Of a stretch of 64,000 nt of DNA, positions 35,277 through 44,515 are shown in pieces. Where the stretch lies: the NCBI GenBank assembly GCA_039819545.1, contig JBCBRS010000002.1:186001-250000 (forward strand), written 5' to 3'. A program made the position numbers and the translations under genes. The notes below the pieces were generated by a model, which saw only the letters and a list, made by a program, of their open reading frames with translations, was not told the DNA's origin and ran no database searches. Each line of letters starts with the position of its first letter. The stretch's first letter is position 1. Source of the stretch: CALLPQ01 sp039819545 (GTDB lineage: Bacteria; Pseudomonadota; Alphaproteobacteria; Caulobacterales; Parvularculaceae).

Positions 35277-37679
35277 CTAGAATTTCAGGCGTACGGTTAC
35301 GCCAAAGGTACGCGGCTGGTTGGTTCTAAACCCAAGACGTGCACGCCCACCGCGCTCACGGTCAAAAGACAGGAGCGCGTTCTCGTCCGTGACATTATTG
35401 ATGTAAGCGACCACTTCCACATTGTCGTAGTAAATCCCGGCATTAAGATTGACGATCTGATAAGACGGCAGTTCCAGATCAAGACTGGTGACATCTTCGC
35501 CGCTGGCACCGCCAAACGGCAGGCCGGAAACAAAATCACCGGCGCCCGGAACCTGATCACCCGGCTGCGTGAAGCGTGACCCCACATGCTGCGCCGACGC
35601 AGCAATAAAGCCTTCGGCGCTCACATCCCCAAACTGCAATGGAAACGTATGCTGAATACTGGCGGAGAGTTGTAATTCCGGCACCGAGGCAAGACGGTTC
35701 CCGTCCTGAACACCGCCGAGCACATTGCCATTGCCGTCAAGCACGGTGGAGTCAAATTCAGATTCGATCCAGCTACCCGAGAAAGAGACATCAAGACCAG
35801 TTAGGAGCTCAGCGCCCAATTCCCATTCAAGGCCAAGGGTGTGCGCGTCTGGCACGTTGAACGAAATCCGCGAGGAGCACGAACCCGCATCAAGCGTAAC
35901 CTGCAAGTTTGAAATATCAGAGTAAAACGCCGCTGCGTTGAACGTCACGCCGCTGGTTTTGACTTTGACACCCGCTTCGTAATTCCAAAGCGTTTCATCG
36001 TCATAGTCCTGAAAATTACCAAAAATCGCCTCGTCTTCCGCCGTGCAGAGCGCCACATTGAGCGGATCGTTTACACCGCCAAGCCGGAAACCTTGGGAAG
36101 CCTGGGCATTCACGGTCACCGCATCGCTTAGATCATAAGCAAGCAGGAAACGCGGCGTGAAGCCGTTTGACTCGGTAGTGTCGAGGGTGCCGCTATCACC
36201 AGCGGCAAAGAGCCCGCCGGTTGTGATCGTGCGCACTTCCTCAAAGTCGTAGTACCGTCCGCCCGCAGTGAAATGAAACCGGTCAGTAATGTCGTATGTG
36301 AACTCGCCGAAAAAGGCGAACTGTTGCAAATCGTAAGGCAGGTCTGAGTTGAACGGTGAATCGGCATCAAAGCCATTCGCCACAGCCGCCGATGTCCCAT
36401 CGCCCAATGTTGCATCGGTAAACGCGTCATAGCCCGGCGTCGGCAGGCGCTGGCGATAAAACCGGTTTATGTCGGTAAAGAAGAATCCGACAAGCCAATC
36501 GAGCCGGTCATCACCGGAATTGGCAAGGCGTAATTCCTGCGTCCACTGACGAACGTCCGTGGTATCGCGAAGGTTGGATGGCAACAACACCGCCGGATCT
36601 GGGAAACCAAGATCAACCGAGACCGACCCTGTGAGCGCACTGGCGTCCCGACTGACAAGAATTTCACGCTCGGTGAAGGTTGTTACTGACGTTGCGGTTA
36701 CGCCGCCAAGCTCGGCCTCTATTTTGTTATCAACGATAAACGTATCGTCGGTGAATTCTTCGTCAAGACGCAGAAACTGCCCCCGCTCAAGAAATGTGAC
36801 GGGCGCCCGCGTGGTGGTGAACGGATTGGCAAAGAGATTGAAGACTTCCTGACGGTTGAAGCCATCGGTCTCAATCGCCTGCCAGACGATGCGCGGCGTA
36901 ATGGAGAGATTTTCAAACGGCTCCCAACGCAGGGCAAGACGCGTACCGTAGCGCACACCGCTATTAACGTTTTCCGTCTCTGACACACCAAGCGGATCGG
37001 ATGCATCATCCATCAGGGCATCAATAAAACCGCCGAACCGCTGATAGGTCCCGACGAGGCGCAGCGCCAGTTGATCCCCCAACGGAACATTGACGACCCC
37101 TTTGCCGTGACCACCACTGCCGCCACCATCGATAAAGTTGAAATTGCCTTCAAAAAGACCTGTCGATTCGCCCAGCACCGGCTGATTTGTAATGTAGCGG
37201 ATGGTCCCGCCAATGGAGCCTGACCCGAATAGCGTGCCTTGTGGACCGCGCAGGGTCTCAACCCGAGCGAGATCAAATAGGTCAAGATCAGGCGTAAAGA
37301 GCGACAACGAAATGACACTCTCATCGAGATAGACACCCACCTGTTCTTTCACGCCCGGCTGGTCACGCACAATCTGCCCGGCGGAAACACCGCGGATGGC
37401 AACCTGGCTTTGGCCAGGACCCAAATTCTGTATCGTCAGACCCGCCACATTACGGGCGATATCCTCAAGGTTTTGCGAGCCGGTACGCTGGATATCTTCC
37501 TGGGTCTGCGCATTGATAGAAAAAGGCACATCCTGCAGCGTTTGCTCGCGCTTGGTTGCCGTGACGATAATATCGTCATCCTCAATCTCCTGGGCGAGGG
37601 CCGCGCCCATGGGCGAGAGCGAAAGGACTAGCGCGGCGCTACACACACCTGATCGTAAACGGGCGTACAAAAATTTCAT
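35277..37679 (-). CDS. TonB-dependent outer-membrane receptor
   Basis: An 800-residue outer-membrane transporter. A signal peptide ends at ALAQ, the TonB box region is EDDDIIVTATKRE (about 31-44), the plug domain spans about 50-160 (VAIRGVSAGQIVRDQPGVKEQVGVYLD..., with the usual VETLRGPQGTLFGSGSIGGTI), and the rest is a 22-strand barrel ending in the terminal Phe of VTVRLKF. It resembles the large group of receptors in marine and oligotrophic alphaproteobacteria that import plant or polyaromatic carbohydrates or siderophores; the ligand is not evident. GATGAGGAGAG precedes the ATG. Confidence 0.94.
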   Translation of the reverse strand: MKFLYARLRSGVCSAALVLSLSPMGAALAQEIEDDDIIVTATKREQTLQDVPFSINAQTQEDIQRTGSQNLEDIARNVAGLTIQNLGPGQSQVAIRGVSAGQIVRDQPGVKEQVGVYLDESVISLSLFTPDLDLFDLARVETLRGPQGTLFGSGSIGGTIRYITNQPVLGESTGLFEGNFNFIDGGGSGGHGKGVVNVPLGDQLALRLVGTYQRFGGFIDALMDDASDPLGVSETENVNSGVRYGTRLALRWEPFENLSITPRIVWQAIETDGFNRQEVFNLFANPFTTTRAPVTFLERGQFLRLDEEFTDDTFIVDNKIEAELGGVTATSVTTFTEREILVSRDASALTGSVSVDLGFPDPAVLLPSNLRDTTDVRQWTQELRLANSGDDRLDWLVGFFFTDINRFYRQRLPTPGYDAFTDATLGDGTSAAVANGFDADSPFNSDLPYDLQQFAFFGEFTYDITDRFHFTAGGRYYDFEEVRTITTGGLFAAGDSGTLDTTESNGFTPRFLLAYDLSDAVTVNAQASQGFRLGGVNDPLNVALCTAEDEAIFGNFQDYDDETLWNYEAGVKVKTSGVTFNAAAFYSDISNLQVTLDAGSCSSRISFNVPDAHTLGLEWELGAELLTGLDVSFSGSWIESEFDSTVLDGNGNVLGGVQDGNRLASVPELQLSASIQHTFPLQFGDVSAEGFIAASAQHVGSRFTQPGDQVPGAGDFVSGLPFGGASGEDVTSLDLELPSYQIVNLNAGIYYDNVEVVAYINNVTDENALLSFDRERGGRARLGFRTNQPRTFGVTVRLKF

Positions 37680-38117
37680 GGGGCTCTCCTCATCTATAAG
37701 GGCTTTGCGTTACCCCGGTATGGACCCAGTGTGGGTGAGTTCTTGTTTTGCGGCAACTCATTGAGATGAGCGTTCGGCAATGTGGCCGCCTACGGGGGTC
37801 TCGTTCAGCAGCGTATTTATGCTGTTAAAACGAGCAAGTACGGGGGCAAAGTGCGCCGTTAACCGGGCGAGAAAACGTGTGCCACGCACGGGGTAACACT
37901 GAGCGATGAAAATTTATTCAATAAAAACAATCGAATAGCCTGGCCATGAAGACCGCCAAGCTATGGGCAACACCGGGTGTGTCCGGGATAGCCAGGCAAA
38001 GACAAGTACTATAGTGCGCACCAGCGTCTTAGCCCCGCCCGCCCGTCTGGGGTCTCCTTTGTTTCGGGCAAATGTTGCCGTTTACCAACACTCGCCGGGT
38101 GCACAAGGCAAAAGCAA
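37680..38117. other. 438-nt intergenic region upstream of the TonB receptor
   Basis: No gene is supported. It must carry the receptor promoter on the minus strand. An AT-rich patch at 37908-37936 is the only local feature; I could not define -35/-10 boxes or a known regulator site. It also separates fabF from the inserted receptor gene. Confidence 0.45.
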
Positions 38118-39407
38118 TCAGGCAACTCGCTGCATGATCAGGGACGCGTTCGTGCCGCCAAAGCCAAACGAGTTGGTCAAAATCGCATTGACGTCTTTTT
38201 TCACGGGCTCGTGGGCGGCGAGATTGATGGGCGTTTCCACGCTCGGTCGCTCAAGATTAAGCGTGGGCGGACAGATATTGTCGCGCATGGCGAGGATACA
38301 GAATACTGCCTCCACCGCACCAGCCGCGCCGAGCAGATGACCGATGGCGGATTTTGTTGAGGACATAACCAATTGATCTGAACACCCCTCAAATAGTCGC
38401 TCCACCGCACCGAGTTCAATTTCATCACCCAGCGGGGTGGATGTGCCGTGGGCATTCACATAATCGATATCTGCCGAGGTTAGGCCCGCGCGCTTAAGGG
38501 CCATCTTCATGGCTCTATAGGCACCATCGCCATCTTCCGCAGGGGCAGTCACGTGGTAGGCATCACCGGATAGTCCGTACCCTGTTACTTCAGCGTAAAT
38601 CTTTGCGCCACGCGCCTTGGCATGCTCGAGGCTTTCGAGAATGAGCATGCCTGCGCCCTCTCCCATAAGGAAACCGTCACGGTCCTGATCATAGGGGCGG
38701 GAGGCTTTTTCGGGGGTGTCATTAAATTTTGTGGTGAGCGCCTTGCATGCGGTAAACCCGCCGATACCGATTGGGCAAATGGCAGATTCTGCGCCGCCTG
38801 CCACCATGACATCAGCATCGCCGAGCATAATGAGACGTGCAGCATCGCCGATGGCATGGGCACCGGACGAACAGGCCGTGACCACCGCATGGTTAGGACC
38901 GCGCAGCCCATTACGAATGGAAATCTGACCGGAGATTAGATTGATCAGGCTGCCAGAAATAAAGAATGGCGATACCCGGCGGGGGCTGTTGTTATGGAGA
39001 AGAAGCGCGTTTTTCTCGATCCCGCCAAGCCCACCTATACCGGCACCGCATAGAACGCCCGTTCGCTCCTGCGCTGCACGGGTCGACAGATCAATGCCAG
39101 AGTCCTTAATGGCCTGATCAGCCGCCGCGATGCCGTAAACAATAAAATCGTCAATGCGGCGCTGATCACGCGCATCCACGTAATCGTCTGGGTTGAAGGC
39201 ATCGTCGCCCGCCGCCGCACCGCCGCCATTTCCATCGGCACGCGGCACTTCCGCTGCGATCTTGCAGGGCAATTCCGATGTATCAAATTTCGCGATCTTG
39301 CCCGCCCCGCTCTGCCCGGCGAGGAGCCGCCGCCACGTGGCATCAACGCCGTCAGCCAAGGGTGAGACAAGGCCCAGTCCGGTAACAACAACCCGTTTTA
39401 ATTCCAT
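38118..39407 (-). CDS. fabF: Beta-ketoacyl-ACP synthase II
   Basis: A 429-residue condensing enzyme that elongates acyl-ACP with malonyl-ACP. The nucleophile is Cys179 in VVTACSSGAHAIG; the two catalytic histidines are in NAHGTSTPLGD and SAIGHLLGAAGAVE. Residues 57-70 contain a Gly/Ala/Asp-rich insertion relative to most FabF proteins. Length is slightly above the usual 413. It follows acpP, with a terminator-like hairpin between. Confidence 0.97.
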   Translation of the reverse strand: MELKRVVVTGLGLVSPLADGVDATWRRLLAGQSGAGKIAKFDTSELPCKIAAEVPRADGNGGGAAAGDDAFNPDDYVDARDQRRIDDFIVYGIAAADQAIKDSGIDLSTRAAQERTGVLCGAGIGGLGGIEKNALLLHNNSPRRVSPFFISGSLINLISGQISIRNGLRGPNHAVVTACSSGAHAIGDAARLIMLGDADVMVAGGAESAICPIGIGGFTACKALTTKFNDTPEKASRPYDQDRDGFLMGEGAGMLILESLEHAKARGAKIYAEVTGYGLSGDAYHVTAPAEDGDGAYRAMKMALKRAGLTSADIDYVNAHGTSTPLGDEIELGAVERLFEGCSDQLVMSSTKSAIGHLLGAAGAVEAVFCILAMRDNICPPTLNLERPSVETPINLAAHEPVKKDVNAILTNSFGFGGTNASLIMQRVA

Positions 39408-39565
39408 GCCGGTTTCACTCTTCTTCTATCGGCCCCCAAGGCACCTATTTGTTCCTACGCCGAAAATCGATCCGCATCAAAGCATGGCCGCGACTTCAAT
39501 CGCCAGCAACCGTCGGCAATCATCTGGCAAACGAAAATGCAGCGGGAAGCAGGCTCGCCAAAACC

Positions 39566-39597
39566 AAAAAAAGGACCACAAACCCCGTTGTGAGGTC
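39566..39597 (-). terminator. Probable terminator between acpP and fabF
   Basis: On the minus strand GAC-CT-CACAA (complement of 39597-39588) pairs with TTGTG-GTC (complement of 39581-39574): eight base pairs with a 2-nt bulge and 6-nt loop, followed by CTTTTTTT (complement of 39573-39566). It lies 77 nt past the acpP stop. It would set acpP apart as a strongly expressed short transcript, with fabF read through or from its own promoter. Confidence 0.6.
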
Positions 39598-39673
39598 ACA
39601 TGGCCCTTTTCGATTGTACAAGCATCTGGCGCGCTGAATGACCCCTTTGGGCATCTTGTCTGCGCGCAACGGC

Positions 39674-39910
39674 CTATTTTTTCTGTTGCTCGATAAAAGT
39701 GATCGCGTCGCCCACCGTCTGGATTGTTTCGGCGGCGTCGTCAGGGATTTCCACCTCGAATTCTTCTTCAAAGGCCATCACAAGCTCAACAATGTCGAGA
39801 CTGTCAGCGCCGAGATCGTCTATAAAGCTCGCTTTGGGTTCGACCTTGGCTGCCTCCACATCAAGATGCTCGACAACGATTTTTTTTACTTTTTCCGCAA
39901 GATCAGACAT
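39674..39910 (-). CDS. acpP: Acyl carrier protein
   Basis: A 78-residue acidic ACP that carries growing acyl chains on a 4'-phosphopantetheine. The attachment serine is Ser37 in DDLGADSLDIVELVMAFEE. Four-helix length is exact. It follows the membrane-protein gene at 40120-41067 and precedes fabF; AAAGGAGC lies before the ATG. Confidence 0.98.
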   Translation of the reverse strand: MSDLAEKVKKIVVEHLDVEAAKVEPKASFIDDLGADSLDIVELVMAFEEEFEVEIPDDAAETIQTVGDAITFIEQQKK

Positions 39911-40119
39911 TCAAAGCTCCTTTATGGAATATCGGTTCCGGTAAAGACCGGCGTACCGGCTTCCGATCGGTATCTAGCGCGAAAGCGCAGAAATTCAAGT
40001 GTTTCAAGGGGTTGGCAGAGCGGTTCGGGCGCTCGCGACAGCTGGCATCCGGATTTAATCTGATCAACCCAATAGGTGCGCGGCATAAGGCAAATTGACA
40101 GCGCTGGCAACCAAATGGG

Positions 40120-41067
40120 TCAGGAGGATTTGCCGACACGGGCCACATGGGCCGTGGCGAAAAAAAGCACCAGATTGATCAGTTGCGACAGCCCAGCCTC
40201 CGCAAGCAGCATCCCGGCCAGCGCGGCTTCACTGGCATTGACGAGCGGCGCAAGGGAAAGCGCAGCACCCAAGAAGACAAGATCCTGATTGGGAATAAAC
40301 GGAATACGGCTGAGCACGAGTTGCAGGGCAAGAAACATCAACCACGCCGACAAAGGCGCACCGGGCAATGCCGCCGCATACATCGCCGCGTGCAAAACGA
40401 CGATCAGGACCGTGCGGGCCCCGTGAATGGCAAAAACAGACCGTAGTTTTTCAGGCCCCAGCGCAATGAGGCGCCCTCGCAGGTTGATAACCGTAACGGA
40501 AAGAACCAGCGATGACGTGAACGCCAGTACGAATAAAATACCGCCGCCGCCGGGCAAAGCGGCGAGGCCAGCGCCAAGTTTTCCCGCCCAAAAAAGACCG
40601 ACAATCATAAAGACCGTGGCAAGGTTCGAGGCGAGCGCGGAAAGAAGATTATTATCCTTCACCCCCACCACAACCGCTTTATCGTCCAGGGGGAGTTTGC
40701 GCCGCGCCCAGAGGGTCAAAAACCCCTCCCCCGAATAGCCCATGACTGCAAAATTATAGACCCGCTTACGCAAGAACGCTGGCCAGTGTTTGCCGAGTGG
40801 CACCTCCCAGATCATTTGATAGATCAAAAGCTCCGACAGCGGCAGCGCCAGAAAACGCAGCGCAAAAAACACATAGAACCAGACAGAGACTGGTAGATTG
40901 GTCATCACATCCGCCCAGCCCACCTGCGCGAACCGCACAACCAAATAGATCAGTACACAGACCAGCAAAAGATACTGAGCAACGCTAAGAGCGCGCGCCA
41001 CCATGGGATTGGCCCGCGCGTGTTTTTGCCATGCCATAAACTGATCGAAATGTGTCCGGTTGATCAT
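40120..41067 (-). CDS. Polytopic membrane protein of unknown function in the fab cluster
   Basis: A 315-residue protein from the start MINRTHFDQF (41067); the frame is open to 41241 but the extension lacks support. About eight or nine membrane helices. Distinctive cytoplasmic-looking segments are FLRKRVYNFAVMGYSGEGFLTLWARRKL (shown here in parts: FLRKR, YSGEGFLTL) and VKDNNLLSALASN. I do not recognise the family. It separates fabG from acpP, genes normally adjacent, and a decayed relative lies immediately upstream, which suggests a duplicated accessory gene. A role linked to lipid synthesis is possible by position only. Confidence 0.75.
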   Translation of the reverse strand: MINRTHFDQFMAWQKHARANPMVARALSVAQYLLLVCVLIYLVVRFAQVGWADVMTNLPVSVWFYVFFALRFLALPLSELLIYQMIWEVPLGKHWPAFLRKRVYNFAVMGYSGEGFLTLWARRKLPLDDKAVVVGVKDNNLLSALASNLATVFMIVGLFWAGKLGAGLAALPGGGGILFVLAFTSSLVLSVTVINLRGRLIALGPEKLRSVFAIHGARTVLIVVLHAAMYAAALPGAPLSAWLMFLALQLVLSRIPFIPNQDLVFLGAALSLAPLVNASEAALAGMLLAEAGLSQLINLVLFFATAHVARVGKSS

Positions 41068-41203
41068 GGAGTGTCCAACGCCGAAGCCCTTTTCTTTCGT
41101 GCAATGATGTGTAGGCCTCTCTATGCTTTTTTGCCAATGTCGCCAGCGTGGTTTTTGTGCGCGCGAGGGAAGCGTTGCAAGAAAAAGACCCCCACACAGG
41201 AGC

Positions 41204-41795
41204 TTAGACAAAGCTTCCTCGGCAACCAAAAAGCGCGGCAATGGTCGAGGCCAATGTTGCGATCTTATTCATCCCTACCGTGTTGTGAAGGAAACCGCCC
41301 TGAATAAGAGCGAGCGGAACACCAACAAAACCAATCAGCCGCATAAGGGAAAGCAACGCATCCGGTATGCCAATCAGTACCGCAAGCTGAATGATTTGCC
41401 ACACACTATGAAAGAGAAGAATGCGGCGAACCGCCGGGCCCTCCAATCTGATTCACCGTCACCCCTCAGCACTGACCACGATGACCGCCGCCATCGCAAA
41501 TCCGCCCGCCATTAAAAACCAATCGGTATACTGACAGCGCAGATACCATAGGACGGTGCAAAGGCCGAAAGCGGCACATTCAAACACGCCGCACCGATCA
41601 AAAGCATGGCCATAATATTGGCGGTGAAAGAAGAAAGGAAATTCACACCCTTAACCGGCGAGGCCGCTGCGCCCAATGACAGGCCCAGTGACAGGCCCAG
41701 TGCGCGCTAGGCATAGAGCGTCAAGAATGCCTCGCCGGAATAGCTGAAGACTGAAAAATTGTAAGCGCGCTTGCGCAAGAACACCGGCAATAGAT
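41204..41795 (-). pseudogene. Decayed paralogue of the adjacent membrane protein
   Basis: Reading the minus strand from about 41795 gives FLRKRAYNFSVFSYSGEAFLTLYA followed by a TAG, then after the stop SPVKGVNFLSSFTANIM. These match FLRKRVYNF, YSGEGFLTLWA and VKDNNLLSALASN of the intact protein at 40120-41067, in order and spacing. Further stops follow (TAA at 41513-41515), and the hydrophobic stretch at 41204-41446 may be its C-terminal remnant. The N-terminal third is absent. A 12-bp tandem duplication (41678-41701, GACAGGCCCAGT units) adds LGLSLGLSLG inside it. A tandem gene duplication that decayed. Confidence 0.7.
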
Positions 41796-41828
41796 GTGAA
41801 TACCCGCGACGGCCCGCGCGAACCGGCG

Positions 41829-42566
41829 CTAGATCATGGCCATGCCGCCATTCACATGCAGGGTTTGACCGGTCACGTAAGCCCCGGCGTCACTGGCCAG
41901 ATAAACAGCAGCCGCCGCAATATCGTCGGGCGTACCCATCTTACCAGCGGGTATTTTCGTGAAGATCGCGTTTTTTTGATCATCGGTCAGGGCGTCAGTC
42001 ATGGCGGTTTCGATAAAGCCCGGCGCGATGCAGTTGACCGTCACGTTCCGGCTTGCCACTTCCTGGGCCAGCGATTTTGAAAACCCAATCATGCCGGCTT
42101 TGGAGGCTGCATAGTTGGCTTGGCCCGCATTGCCGGTGACGCCAACCACCGAGGTAATGCCGATAATCCGGCCATGGCGCTGTTTCGTCATACCACGCAG
42201 CGATGCCCGCGCGAGCCGGTAGTATGCGGTGAGATTAATCTTGATCACCTCATCCCACGCCTCAGGTTTTAACATCAACAACAGGGTGTCGCGGGTGACA
42301 CCTGCGTTGGCCACCAGAATATCGATACCGCCCATGGCCTCACTTGCCGTTTTTGGGAGAGCATCAACGGCCTCAAGATCAGACAGGTTACAGGGCGCCA
42401 CATGGGCGCGCGCGCCAAGCGTTTCGGCTAGCGCCCTTAGGTTTTCCTCGCGCGTGCCTGACAAGGTGACCACTGCACCGCGCGCATGAAGGTGCGCGGC
42501 AATGGCGCCGCCGATGCCGCCCGTGGCACCGGTGATGAGCGCGCGTTTTCCGTCGAGGTCGAACAT
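41829..42566 (-). CDS. fabG: 3-oxoacyl-ACP reductase
   Basis: A 245-residue short-chain dehydrogenase that reduces beta-ketoacyl-ACP with NADPH. Cofactor motif TGATGGIGGAIA (residues 13-24), NAGVTRD, the catalytic Ser-Tyr-Lys set (ITSVVGVTGNAGQANYAASKAG, i.e. S, Y and K) and the FabG ending YVTGQTLHVNGGMAM are present. Normal length. It is 45 nt after fabD. Confidence 0.97.
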   Translation of the reverse strand: MFDLDGKRALITGATGGIGGAIAAHLHARGAVVTLSGTREENLRALAETLGARAHVAPCNLSDLEAVDALPKTASEAMGGIDILVANAGVTRDTLLLMLKPEAWDEVIKINLTAYYRLARASLRGMTKQRHGRIIGITSVVGVTGNAGQANYAASKAGMIGFSKSLAQEVASRNVTVNCIAPGFIETAMTDALTDDQKNAIFTKIPAGKMGTPDDIAAAAVYLASDAGAYVTGQTLHVNGGMAMI

Positions 42567-42611
42567 GGGTTATCCTTTATTGTTTCAGAGACGATCACTG
42601 CGCCGCTGGTA

Positions 42612-43538
42612 TCAGGCGAGCGCCTCTAACTCTTCCGGTGTTGCCACGGACCGGGCGGTTACATCTTTTTCGATCCGGCGCACAAGGCCGCTAAGCACTT
42701 TGCCCGCGCCCAGTTCAACAAAGTCGGTGACGCCATCATTGACCATGGCGTGAACGCTCTGTGTCCACCGCACACGGCCGGTAACTTGTTTGACCAGCAG
42801 ATCTCGAATGGCGATGGGATCGCTCACCGCCTCGGCGGTCACATTGGCAACGAGCGGGACCGCAGGCTCCTGAATATCCGCATCAGCCAGTGCCTCGGCC
42901 ATGCGCTCGGCGGCCGGTTGCATTAAAGACGAGTGAAACGGCGCGGAGACAGGCAATTTTTTAGCAAGCTTGATCCCGAGACTTTTGGCATTCGCGCAAA
43001 TGGTTTCAATTTTTGTTTCATCGCCGGAAATGACCACCTGGCCCGGGGCGTTATCATTGGCGATTTCGCAAATGCCCTCCCCGTGTGTTTGCGCAATCGC
43101 GGCCTGCGCCCCGTCAAGATCAACGCCGATCAGGGCCGCCATGGCGCCGACGCCCACCGGTACAGCGGCCTGCATCGCCTCGCCGCGAATGCGCAAGAGC
43201 CGCGCCGTATCGGCCAGCGACAGACTGCCCGCCGCGCATAGCGCGGCATACTCACCCAAAGAATGACCCGCCACACAGCGTGCATCGGCAATCTTTAACC
43301 CCACTTCGTTTTCAAGGACCTGCACCACCGCCATGGACATGGCCATGAGCGCAGGCTGCGTATTTGCCGTCAGTGTCAATGTCTCGGCTGGTCCTTCAAA
43401 GATGAGCGCCGACAGCTTTTCCTTCAGCGCCTCGTCGACCTCCTCAAAAACCTCGCGGGCGACGGCAAACGCATCGTAAAGATCACGCCCCATGCCAACG
43501 GCCTGGCTACCTTGTCCGGGAAAGATATATGCGCGCAT
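42612..43538 (-). CDS. fabD: Malonyl-CoA:ACP transacylase
   Basis: A 308-residue acyltransferase that loads malonate on ACP. The FPGQGSQAVGMG oxyanion-loop motif is at the N terminus, the nucleophile is in VAGHSLGEYAAL, and the catalytic His is in APFHSSLMQPA. The start MRAYIFPGQG (43538) is used; the frame is open to 43592. It heads the fab cluster and is divergent from rpsF. Confidence 0.97.
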   Translation of the reverse strand: MRAYIFPGQGSQAVGMGRDLYDAFAVAREVFEEVDEALKEKLSALIFEGPAETLTLTANTQPALMAMSMAVVQVLENEVGLKIADARCVAGHSLGEYAALCAAGSLSLADTARLLRIRGEAMQAAVPVGVGAMAALIGVDLDGAQAAIAQTHGEGICEIANDNAPGQVVISGDETKIETICANAKSLGIKLAKKLPVSAPFHSSLMQPAAERMAEALADADIQEPAVPLVANVTAEAVSDPIAIRDLLVKQVTGRVRWTQSVHAMVNDGVTDFVELGAGKVLSGLVRRIEKDVTARSVATPEELEALA

Positions 43539-43648
43539 GGGAAACTCACGAGGGTTAGGGTTGCGGGTCTTCTCGTGCCCCGGCTTACCCATCCCGCCTT
43601 AGAATGGCAATCGGCCCCTTTTCCTCACGCCGTCGATCAAAACGCCGG

Positions 43649-43677
43649 TTGCAATTGGTGAGGTTGGCAGCTATCAC
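43649..43677 (+). promoter_or_regulatory. Candidate promoter for rpsF-rpsR-rplI
   Basis: TTGCAA (43649-43654), a 17-nt spacer and TATCAC (43672-43677) lie 157 nt before the rpsF ATG in the divergent region with fabD. The -10 is weak, so this is a suggestion only. Confidence 0.3.
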
Positions 43678-43833
43678 CCTCGCCTCACGAACGATGGTCG
43701 GTGACGGTTGCAAATGGCGCTCAGTCTTTGCAACCCGCGCGGGATGGTCCCGCCGTTCACTGAACCGCAGGTCAGAACCGGCCCCAGCCGCCGTGTTCCG
43801 GTCTCCATCGTCCCAACAGGAGCTGGCACACCC

Positions 43834-44259
43834 ATGCCATTATACGAGCACGTCTTTATTGCACGTCAGGATATTTCCCCCGCGCAAATGGAAGGCCTTA
43901 CCGAAACCCTTTCTGAGATTGTCACCAGCAATGGTGGTAAAATCGCCAAAACCGAATATTGGGGTTTGCGCAATCTGCAGTACAAGATCCGCAAAAACCG
44001 CAAAGGTCATTACGGTCTCCTCAACATCGATGCACCCGCCGAGGCCATCCACGAATTGGAACGCCAAGAGCGGATCAATGAAGATATCATCCGCATCTTG
44101 ACCATCCGCGTTGAGGAGCACGACTCCGAACAATCACCGATCATGAGCCGAGGCGGTGGCCGCGACCGGGGCGGGCGTGGTGATCGCGGTGACAGAGGTG
44201 ACCGTGGCGGTAATCGCGGTGATCGCGGCGATCGCGGCGATCGCGGCGACCGAAACTAG
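43834..44259 (+). CDS. rpsF: Ribosomal protein bS6 with Gly-Asp-Arg repeat tail
   Basis: A 141-residue S6. Residues 1-95 are the normal domain (MPLYEHVFIARQDISPAQ, KTEYWGLRNLQYKIRKNRKGHY). The last 35 residues consist of repeats of G-D-R/R-G-G (RGDRGDRGDRGGNRGDRGDR), a basic-acidic disordered tail typical in length but unusually regular. E. coli S6 has a C-terminal Glu tail. The start has AGGAGC upstream. First gene of rpsF-rpsR-rplI. Confidence 0.97.
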   Translation: MPLYEHVFIARQDISPAQMEGLTETLSEIVTSNGGKIAKTEYWGLRNLQYKIRKNRKGHYGLLNIDAPAEAIHELERQERINEDIIRILTIRVEEHDSEQSPIMSRGGGRDRGGRGDRGDRGDRGGNRGDRGDRGDRGDRN

Positions 44260-44285
44260 GCCAAGAAGAGCGAAGGAACAGACCA

Positions 44286-44510
44286 ATGGCAAAACCTTTT
44301 TTCCGTCGGCGCAAGACCTGCCCGTTCTCTGGCGATAATGCACCGAAGATTGACTATAAAGATGTGCGGCTGCTGCAGCGCTATGTCTCCGAACGTGGCA
44401 AGATTGTACCCTCACGCATCTCCGCCGTTTCCAACAAGAAGCAACGCGAACTTGCCCGCGCCATCAAACGCGCCCGCATCCTCGCGCTTCTGCCTTACGT
44501 GGGAGAATAA
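44286..44510 (+). CDS. rpsR: Ribosomal protein bS18
   Basis: A 74-residue basic S18, which pairs with S6 on the small-subunit platform. RRRKTCPFS, the IDYKDVRLLQRYVSERGKI block and RELARAIKRARILALLPY are conserved. AGCGAAGGA precedes the ATG. It lies 26 nt after rpsF and 5 nt before rplI. Confidence 0.98.
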   Translation: MAKPFFRRRKTCPFSGDNAPKIDYKDVRLLQRYVSERGKIVPSRISAVSNKKQRELARAIKRARILALLPYVGE

Positions 44511-44515
44511 TCACC

